Assembly: GCF_003265705.1 (NCBI RefSeq)
Contig: NW_020312827.1
Location: forward strand, 16,182,182 to 16,246,181
Direction: 5' to 3'
Origin: Callorhinus ursinus
Taxonomy: Eukaryota; Chordata; Mammalia; Carnivora; Otariidae
Length of the DNA: 64,000 bases
Position numbers and translations under genes: made by a program. Every line of letters begins with the position of its first letter. Positions within the stretch are counted from its first letter, which is position 1. This document shows, in pieces, positions 57,240 through 64,000 of the stretch. The notes beneath the pieces are model-generated. The model saw only the letters and a list, made by a program, of their open reading frames with translations, ran no database searches and had not been told where the DNA came from.

Positions 57240-58830
57240 TTTGTCTTTGTCAGCTTGGACTGCCTTAACAAAATACCATAGACAGGGGAATGTAAACAAC
57301 AGAAGCTTATTTCTCACAGTTCTGGAATTTAGATGTCTGAGATCAGGGTGCCTAAATAGTTGGATTCTGGTGAGAACCCTCTTCTTGACTTGTAGATGAC
57401 TGCCTTCTTAATGTTTCCTCACAAGATGGTGAGAAAGAGAGAGAGCCCTCCAGTTGTCAACGAGCCCTCTTACTCAACTACAGACCCCAACAGTTATTTC
57501 TTATCACAGTTTCTTGAGGCCTCGACAGTGACTGGACATTCCAATAGCCAGACCAGAAAAGCCCTGATAGAAACAGAAGGCCTGGACAACCATACCCCAC
57601 ACATCCACTTCCCTGCCCACCGACAAGAGCTGAACATACAACTGCCTCCACCCATGATCACGTGCTCCCTGCCTATTCCTTTGCATGTACCCCGGAACCT
57701 CTCCCTATAAAACTCTAGGTGCCTATCTTGCAGGCAGGGAGGTTTTATTAAGGTTTGAACCTGCCATCTCCCCCAGCTGCCACACCTGAAATGAATTTCT
57801 CCCTATCTCTTTTCCAAACCCTTGTCTCTTGAGTTATTGGCTTCTCTTGTGATGAGTTTATCCCAGTTGTTTGGGCAACAGGGTTGGCAAACTCAGCCAG
57901 GAGCTATGCTCTCAATTCATCCAGCCCCTTGGGATGCCCCAGGTCAGAGCAGTTGGCCATGGCAGTGCATTGAGGCTCACTTGGTCACCTCCCGAGTTTG
58001 TGGCTGTGATAGATCGTTCCATAACATGGTCTCTCCTCTTCTGTTTTGGGTTGGTCTCAGCCTGTAGACAGTGACACTTTTGGCTAGAAATTCTTGGGGG
58101 CGCTCACCTGGGCCTGTACTATTTGTGTTGAGCCCCCACTGACATTTCCCCAGCTGGAGCCAATGTTGTAGCTGGACCAGCCCTTGTGATTCTTATTATC
58201 ATTGCAAAGCATAGCTAAACAACAACCACCAGGGACCTTTGAAAAAATAAGGTTTATTACTCACAAATCCTGGAGCATACATGGCACACCTGAGGCCATA
58301 CAGCAAGGTTGTGGGGAGAGAGACAGAGAGCATGGCCCTGGGGTTCTGCCTTTATTGGGGTCAAGAGTGGGGTACCTAGGTTTTGTGGGTTCACTCTAAT
58401 GGTGACTTTAAAACATAAGAGTGGGAATTAAAGCACAGGAAGGAGAAAGCAGGTCACTCAAAAGGTCAGTTATTTAGGTCAGGCAGGCTTTCTAAAAGGA
58501 TAACGTCATGGGTGTGGGGAGCCTGGATCTGTATCTGGTTGTGTAATGGGCAGTGTGTTTATTGGAGAGAAAAGGATTTCTTTGAAATGGATACCTCTGC
58601 CTAAAAGCTTAATGTCGGGCATAATAATTAAAAAAAAAAAACAACGAATTGTCAAGCAGTTACATTACATATTCTTATGGACACCCATATCATCATGGGA
58701 GCCCCGCCTTGATGACTTCCCTAAATGTAATTACTTCCCAAAAGCCCAACCTCCAAATATGATCACATTGGGATTAAGATTTCAATTTGTGGACTTTAGG
58801 GGGAAGCAGTCTCTAGCAGCTAAGAACTGA
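57240..58830 (+). mobile_element. Old repeat split by a 1.2 kb insertion
   Basis: Part one (57240-57450) reads GACTGCCTTAACAAAATACC, TTATTTCTCACAGTTCTGG and TGAGATCAGGGTGCC. Part two (58665-58830) reads TTCTTATGGACACCC, CATCATGGGAGCCCC, CAACCTCCAAATATGATCAC and GATTTCAATTTGTGGAC. Both come in order from one widespread old mammalian repeat I cannot name. The gap between them is filled by 57460-58650. Confidence 0.6.
57460..58650. mobile_element. Poly(A)-ended insertion with LTR-like parts
   Basis: The block holds a TATA-like CTATAAAACTC (57704), later a minus-oriented-looking LTR sequence (AAATAAGGTTTATTACTCAC at 58245; TGCCTTTATTGGGG at 58349), and ends in twelve A bases at about 58630-58641. 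TTGTCAACGAG (about 57456) and TTGTCAAGCAG (about 58649) may be target-site duplicates. A retroposed copy of an ERV-derived transcript, or two adjacent LTR insertions, are both possible. The frames of 104 and 81 residues within are not recognised. Confidence 0.4.
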
Positions 58831-58839
58831 GACTCATTC

Positions 58840-60150
58840 ATTTGTAGAGATTTTTTTCCCCTCTGTCTGGAAATTTTTATGATTTTCTATTTTTCTTTGG
58901 TAGTTTTACATTTTATTACAATGGGTTTAATAGATGTGTCTGTGTGTGTTTGTTTCATTATTCTTGGTACTAGAAAGTCTCTTTTGGATAATTCAGGTCT
59001 TTCATCAGTTCGATCCTTTATTTTGTTGGATATTTTCTCTCCTTACCCTTTTCTTTATTTTCTCCTGGAACATGGTAGATACATTTGGAATTTCTAGGTC
59101 AATCCTTCATTCTCTTCCATAATTTTTATTTTACTTATCCTATTAAGCTATATTTTGTGTCTCCCTGTTTGTTTCTAATGTATCCTTCTGAGTTCTTTTT
59201 TCTGCTTTTCAATTTTCATAATTCAAATTTTTGATCACTAGTTGATTCTTATGTTTGAACCCAATGTCCTTTCACATTTTCCTGAGACTATGAAATTAAT
59301 GAAATGTTAAGGTGTGCTATATTTTCACTTTTTACTATGTTTCCTCACATTTCCTTATGATATTCTTACATTTATTGAGTCTCTTACTTTGCATGGTGTC
59401 AATTTTCCTTAAGTGTTTGGCAATTTATGGGTTGTATGCTCATCTTGATAGCTGAAGTTCCCTGTCTCACCAAATAGTGAATCTCCTTGCCCAGAGGATA
59501 GTTGTGAGGAAGAGGTATACGTGTAGGGCTGTTCATTGTTGGTACTTTGTCTTCATAAGGAGATTGGTAGGAAGAACATGATAGTTGGCAAGTTATTTCA
59601 CCTGCTTATCTTTTGGATATGAATGCTCCCATTTCTTATTTGTACTCATCAGTCATTAAGTGCACTGCCCTCTTACCGGGATCCACTGCTCACTTTGGGA
59701 CGTACACACCACTGCCATTGCCTAGTGGCACAAGACCATATCAGCGTGTGTTGAGAGATGTTCAAGGGTATAAATTTACCTTCTATGAAGCCTCAATTAA
59801 TCACCCTAAACATTACACATCAATTACTTTGTAACTGGAATCCATCTGTCAGGAGTGGTAAATCTCTTTTTCCTATACTATTTTGCAGCAATATTTTCTT
59901 ACGTACAGTTGAGCTGAGGTTTCCTTATTTGGTTCTGACCCTGCTTGCTTTCTGCCTCCTAGGATTTTCTAAAGTTTTCTTATCCTCAAGGATTCCTCTT
60001 GTTGTTTTCCAAGGTGATTATTGATTTTTTAAACCATCACTTTATTGAGTCTAGGGACTTTAGAGAAAATGGATAAACTATAGTTCATGCTCTGCAGGCA
60101 TCATATTCAAACCCTTGTAAGCTGTTAAAATTTTGCTGACTTTAGCTATC
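58840..60150 (-). mobile_element. Possible old L1M antisense remnant
   Basis: TTTCATCAGTTCGATCC, CTCCTGGAACATGGTAG and GGTCAATCCTTCATTCTCTTCC have the style of antisense old L1, but the evidence is weak. No exon recognised. Confidence 0.3.
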
Positions 60151-60160
60151 TATCCAAGGA

Positions 60161-60161
60161 G

Positions 60162-60193
<32 letters not shown>
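60161..60193. repeat. (TA)n(CA)n microsatellite
   Basis: About ten TA units followed by about six CA units. Confidence 0.9.
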
Positions 60194-60196
<3 letters not shown>

Positions 60197-61345
60197 ACTT
60201 TTCAGGAATCAATTTTTAGTATGTTAGTGTACCAACATATCATACATCTTTGTTATATCAGAACTATGAGAATAAACACCAGATAATAACAATAAAAACT
60301 GGATGCTAATGCACTATAAAAAATCTACAGATTCTGGAGTCTTATTTCTGGTTTGCCATTTTCTGTCTTCCTGGGAGGTAATTCTAAGAAAAATCTAAGC
60401 TACAAGTGTATTTTATACCACTTTAATAAAAATCTGCTGAGAGCTTATTTTAGGAAATTGAACAGAGAAGTGAATAGTATTAATTCCAGACCAACAATAT
60501 CTATTGCTTTTCCAAGTTAGTGTTCAGGAAAAAAAAAAAGTAGATAAATAAATAAAACAGAATGAAATGAATTTGAAACATAGTATTTTAGGAATCCTTA
60601 GTTCTTATTTCTTCTACCCCTCTGATGCCCAGAAATAGGTATGCTAGAGATACATTGCCAAGAAAATTAAAAAACAAACAAACAAAAAGTTTGCCAACAA
60701 TCAGGGACTTCTGAAAATAAGAGACTAAATAAATAAATAAATAAAACCAGCTTGTGACTAAGATAAATTAAAAAAACACGACAAAGAAAATAATGGAGAT
60801 AAAAATGGCTTCTCAGAATCACCATGAATCTCAGATACACAAACAGCCAAGAATAAAATGTAAATTTTTTTAATATCTCCAAATCTATTATTCTAAAGGT
60901 GGGGAGTGGGTATGAATTCACTTAACTGTAGATAAAAGTGTAGAATTTTAGTAAGAATACCTTCCTCTCTTTACTGGATTTCTGACAAGTTTCACCTATT
61001 TTGTTGTTTATTATAAACGTCTGCCCTTTTGAGCCCTGTAGGGGAAACTATATCTGCTTTACTTAACAAGCAGGGTCTTATAAAATTTACATAAGATGGT
61101 ATAAGGGAAAGACTTGTAATATACTTAGCACTCCTAAGAAAGATTAGTAAGATGAGCCATAGAAAGATGGAGAGATTAAATATGAGTAGTGCTGGAACAA
61201 ATTTTGGTGTTTCAATCTGCTATTAATATGAAAAGAAATGTTTTAATGGTCCTTTGAAATAATCAGGCAGTTATCCCAATCTTAGCAATCAGTAGATAGC
61301 AGACTGGGTGTTTGACATGCGTTTTATTTAAAAAGAAGAACCGTA
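60194..61345. other. Unassigned AT-rich sequence
   Basis: AT-rich with an (AAAT)n run at 60726-60745 and an A run near 60530. No exon or named repeat is recognised. Confidence 0.4.
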
Positions 61346-61347
61346 TT

Positions 61348-61530
61348 TGGGCAACTTGGTGGCTCAGTCGGTTAAGCATCCGAATCTTGATTTCTGCTCA
61401 GGTCATGATTTCAGGGTGGTAAGATCAGGTCCCTGTCGGGCTCTGTACAGGGCGTGGAGCCTGCTCCAGATTCTCTCTCTGTCCTTTCCTCCCTCCGCCC
61501 AGTGCTTCCTCTTAAAAAAAAAAAAAAAAG
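61348..61530 (+). mobile_element. Older Can-SINE subfamily
   Basis: CAACTTGGTGGCTCAGTCGG, GAATCTTGATTTCTGCTCAGGTCATGATTTCAGGG, GGGCTCTGTACAGGGCG and GAGCCTGCTCCAGATTCTCTCTC lead to a 16-base A run. The GAATCTTGATTTC and CCAGATTC segments differ from the other copies and mark an older subfamily shared more widely in Carnivora. Confidence 0.9.
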
Positions 61531-62160
61531 TATTTTTTAGGGGGGATGAAACTGAGTGGACTAGTCAGTGGTGTACAGTGGTTTGATTAAATGTCTGAAC
61601 CGGAAGATTTTCTGGCGTTGTGAAAGAAAACTGTTCAGTTCTTACAGGCCCTTCTAGCAACAGTCTGCTCCAGGAATTGCAAGTATTTAGGGACGATATA
61701 AAACTTTAGTAAATACTAAAGAGCAAAAATAAAAACAAAACAAAGCAAAACAAAAAACAAACAAAAACACCTGACACGCAATCAAAGGGTGACTTCATCA
61801 ATCAATTTTTCATGGCTGCTCAAAGGTCTAATTTTAGACTGTCCACTGGAAGTTTTTCAACAGATTTAATTTTGAAGGACAGAAGTTCTGTATGTATTTC
61901 ATCTATATCATTGATGAGCTTGTGTATAATTGTGTGTTGGTGTGCATCTGTACACACCCATGCATATTCCCAGCTATGTGTAAGAAATGATGACACTGGT
62001 TCTGGTGGATTTCCCCTCTAGTAATTACAGAAAGTACACAGCAGTGACCTGAATATATGTACAACTTCTTTGTAAAGCCACCCATTCTGATCCTCATGTC
62101 ATGGTAATTACCATTTCAAAGTCATAACTTCATAGAGTGAAGTGCAGAAAATAATCTTAG
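61531..62160. other. Unassigned, no gene seen
   Basis: Contains an (AAAAC)n-like stretch at 61725-61768. No exon recognised. Confidence 0.4.
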
Positions 62161-62162
62161 CA

Positions 62163-62227
62163 AAAATTACTATATATATATTACTATACTAAAATTACTA
62201 TATATATATTACTATTCTATAATTATA

Positions 62228-62258
<31 letters not shown>

Positions 62259-62262
62259 TATT
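62163..62262. repeat. 28-bp duplication leading into a (TA)n tract
   Basis: AAAATTACTATATATATATT plus ACTAT occurs exactly twice, at 62163-62187 and 62191-62215, and is followed by a TA run from 62225 to 62258. Confidence 0.92.
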
Positions 62263-62639
62263 CAAGACTTACTCAAGAGGTTAGACTACCTCCTGAGACC
62301 ATCTCTTATATTCCCACAGGCTTTGAAATAGCTAAGGCTTTGAGTACAAAAACAGCCCACCTGCAGTGAGGCTTAACAAGAAGGGCTAACTCCTGCCTTT
62401 GGGGTGAGTTGGAGTACAAAGCCAATATGTACATTGATCTTATTTCAGATCCAAAGTCCATTTTTCCTGCAGTTTAGACACCTGTAATCTCTGGCATATC
62501 TTACTATATTTGATCTAGCAATATCTGTGAAAGCTACTGATTTATTTGACAAAGAATTAGAAACATACTTCTTTCACTGCCACTACAATTTCATAACCTT
62601 GATGTTGTGATACAGGAATGCAACATATTTCCAAATGTG

Positions 62640-62790
62640 TTCCTACATTCAATGTGTGTTTATTGAGGACCTATAGTATGCTTTTTAGCTGTGTCACTTT
62701 TTAAGAATAGCAAATCTGTGAATTAATCACTATGGCTAGATAGCATTATTTATAGCTAAAACTTATGTTGTGCTTACTGTTTCCCAGGAA
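62640..62790 (-). mobile_element. Possible L2 3'-end fragment
   Basis: TGTGTGTTTATTGAGGACCTATAGTATGC resembles an antisense L2 3' end. Confidence 0.5.
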
Positions 62791-62944
62791 TTGAATTTCA
62801 AATCTGTTTTTCAGGAGTTTAATTTCAAAACCACATGCAGTAGTTTATATTATAAAACTTCTCCTAAAAGAGCTGATGCATTGAGAAGAAAACAGGCAGG
62901 GAGACTATTCCAATCTACCTTATTACAGATATAAAATGCAGAGG

Positions 62945-64000
62945 AATACCACTGCAGTGGCATCTCTGCTTCTCTGGGATTCAAGGAAGATTTAACATGG
63001 AATATACTATTTGAGGTGAAATCTGAAGAAGGAAAAGTAGGCAAGGGAGAGCAAAGTGAGGATATCCCAAAGAGTGTAGGGGAATGCCCTGTGAAAAACA
63101 TGGAGGTTCTACAGCTCCATGGCAGGACATGGGGCATACAAATGTTGGTAATGCTGGAGTATAAAGAAAAGGGATGATTGGGTGGGGTGGGCTCTGCAGA
63201 TAGAAGCCAGGTTTTTAAGTGACCTATATATATGGCAAGTAATTTTAATTTATACCCTGGAGCTATTAGCCATGTTTTACATATAATTGTCAGGGTTATA
63301 TTGTCAGGTTTGAAGACACATTAGAGTGGGTTGAACTCCCAGAAAAATTAGTCCAGAAGAGAGACTATTGCAATAGTTCAAGCAAAAGTTAATGCACACC
63401 AGATGTAGGAAATAGATTTTAAGAATGGAGAAAGAGATACAGACTCCAGAAGTATTAAGAAGACAGAATCATAGAAGGGTGATAATGGGTTGGAAGAATT
63501 AGGGAAGAGTATAAAATACAATGGGAAACTAGGAGGACTCTGCATTTTAAGTCTTAGGACACTGAATTGATGAACTTATCATTTTCCAAGAAATAATACA
63601 CAGGGATGGCATCGGTTTAGGGAATCCACGATGACATTAAAATTGGACATGTTGAATGGGATATTCCAGTAAGAAGATGAAGTAAGGAAATGGACATGGT
63701 ATGGAACTTAATAGAATCTCTCCTCTAAATTAAAGATAGATTTAATATCCATTACCTACCTCTTATGCCTAAGCCATGTGTGGTCCCAGTAACAACATAA
63801 AAGGCTAAGGAAGAATAGACATTAGAGAGGAGAGATGCTGAGGTTTAAGGGATGTAAAATATGGCCCTAAAGTAAATGGAGTTTCAGAATTTGAGCCAGG
63901 AGTGAAATTTGACAATTATTTGGTTGACAGGCACATAATCTAATAAGAGCTATCAGTTGAGGCCTAAAAAGATAAAAGGTGCTAGGTTTAGAAACATGGA
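62945..64000 (-). mobile_element. L2, antisense, running to the window edge
   Basis: Antisense L2 landmarks are AAGTAGGCAAGGGAGAGC (63036), GAATGCCCTGTGAAAAACATGG, GGTTTTTAAGTGACC, AGAGACTATTGCAATAGTTCAAGC (63360), GAGAAAGAGATACAGACTCC and AGTTGAGGCCTAAAAAG. The element is cut by the end of the window. The 95-residue frame at 62850-63137 is a by-product. Confidence 0.75.

Noticed and set aside
1..64000. tRNA genes
   Set aside because: tRNA-like A-box and B-box stretches occur only in SINE heads, which are tRNA-Lys derived and not tRNA genes.
1..64000. CRISPR arrays, operons or bacterial features
   Set aside because: Nothing of the kind is present; the carnivore repeats show the DNA to be mammalian nuclear.

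Overview
This window is vertebrate nuclear DNA, and I see no functional protein-coding gene in it. The tRNA-Lys-derived SINEs (about 22 copies) share a head that reads GGCGCCTGGGTGGCTCAG, then the GATCATGACCTGAGCC block on the opposite strand, then a CT-rich part, AATAAATAAAATCTTT and a poly(A) tail. That is the Carnivora Can-SINE, in its caniform version. None of the copies looks like the dog-specific young SINEC_Cf subfamily, so an arctoid (bear, pinniped or mustelid relative) fits better than a dog. That lineage call is inference. The DNA is AT-rich, and every long reading frame I examined is either transposon-derived, a pseudogene or unremarkable.

Layout. At 0.5-1.6 kb there is a full-length processed pseudogene of ribosomal protein S3A on the minus strand, with a SINE in its 3' UTR. 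At 2-3 kb a MIR is split by a SINE and a second SINE follows. From 3.8 to 7.3 kb runs an old antisense L1 ORF2 body. From 7.3 to 16 kb there are MIR and L2 fragments, an old LINE fragment, two SINEs with clear target-site duplications (TSDs) and a small inverted-repeat element. From 16 to 30 kb there are an L1 3' end, two internally deleted SINEs, LTR remnants, an AAGG/AAAG tract with a 10-N assembly gap, and several MIRs. From 30 to 38 kb there are L2 pieces, an antisense L1M fragment, a 5'-truncated carnivore L1 with a poly(A) end, and three SINEs.

From 38.1 to 42.9 kb and from 43.2 to 49.5 kb there are no SINEs. These stretches are AT-rich and contain clusters of homeodomain-like TAATTA/ATTA motifs, a MER5A-like element, an ERVL-type solo LTR, two copies of an unclassified repeat and a pair of related LTR-like elements in opposite orientation. 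From 49.5 to 58.9 kb the density of insertions rises: a SINE inserted in a SINE, two SINEs inserted at one duplicated target, antisense L1M fragments, a GC-richer block, and a 1.2 kb poly(A)-ended insertion that splits an older repeat. From 59 kb to the end there are old LINE remnants, AT microsatellites and a long antisense L2.

No operon-like or gene-to-gene logic can be read here. The window looks like intergenic or deep intronic mammalian sequence. I did not find a new biological system. The items most worth checking are the unclassified repeat pair at 46.25/47.7 kb, the poly(A)-ended insertion at 57.46-58.65 kb, and possible conserved noncoding elements around 39-40.5 and 45.2-45.7 kb.
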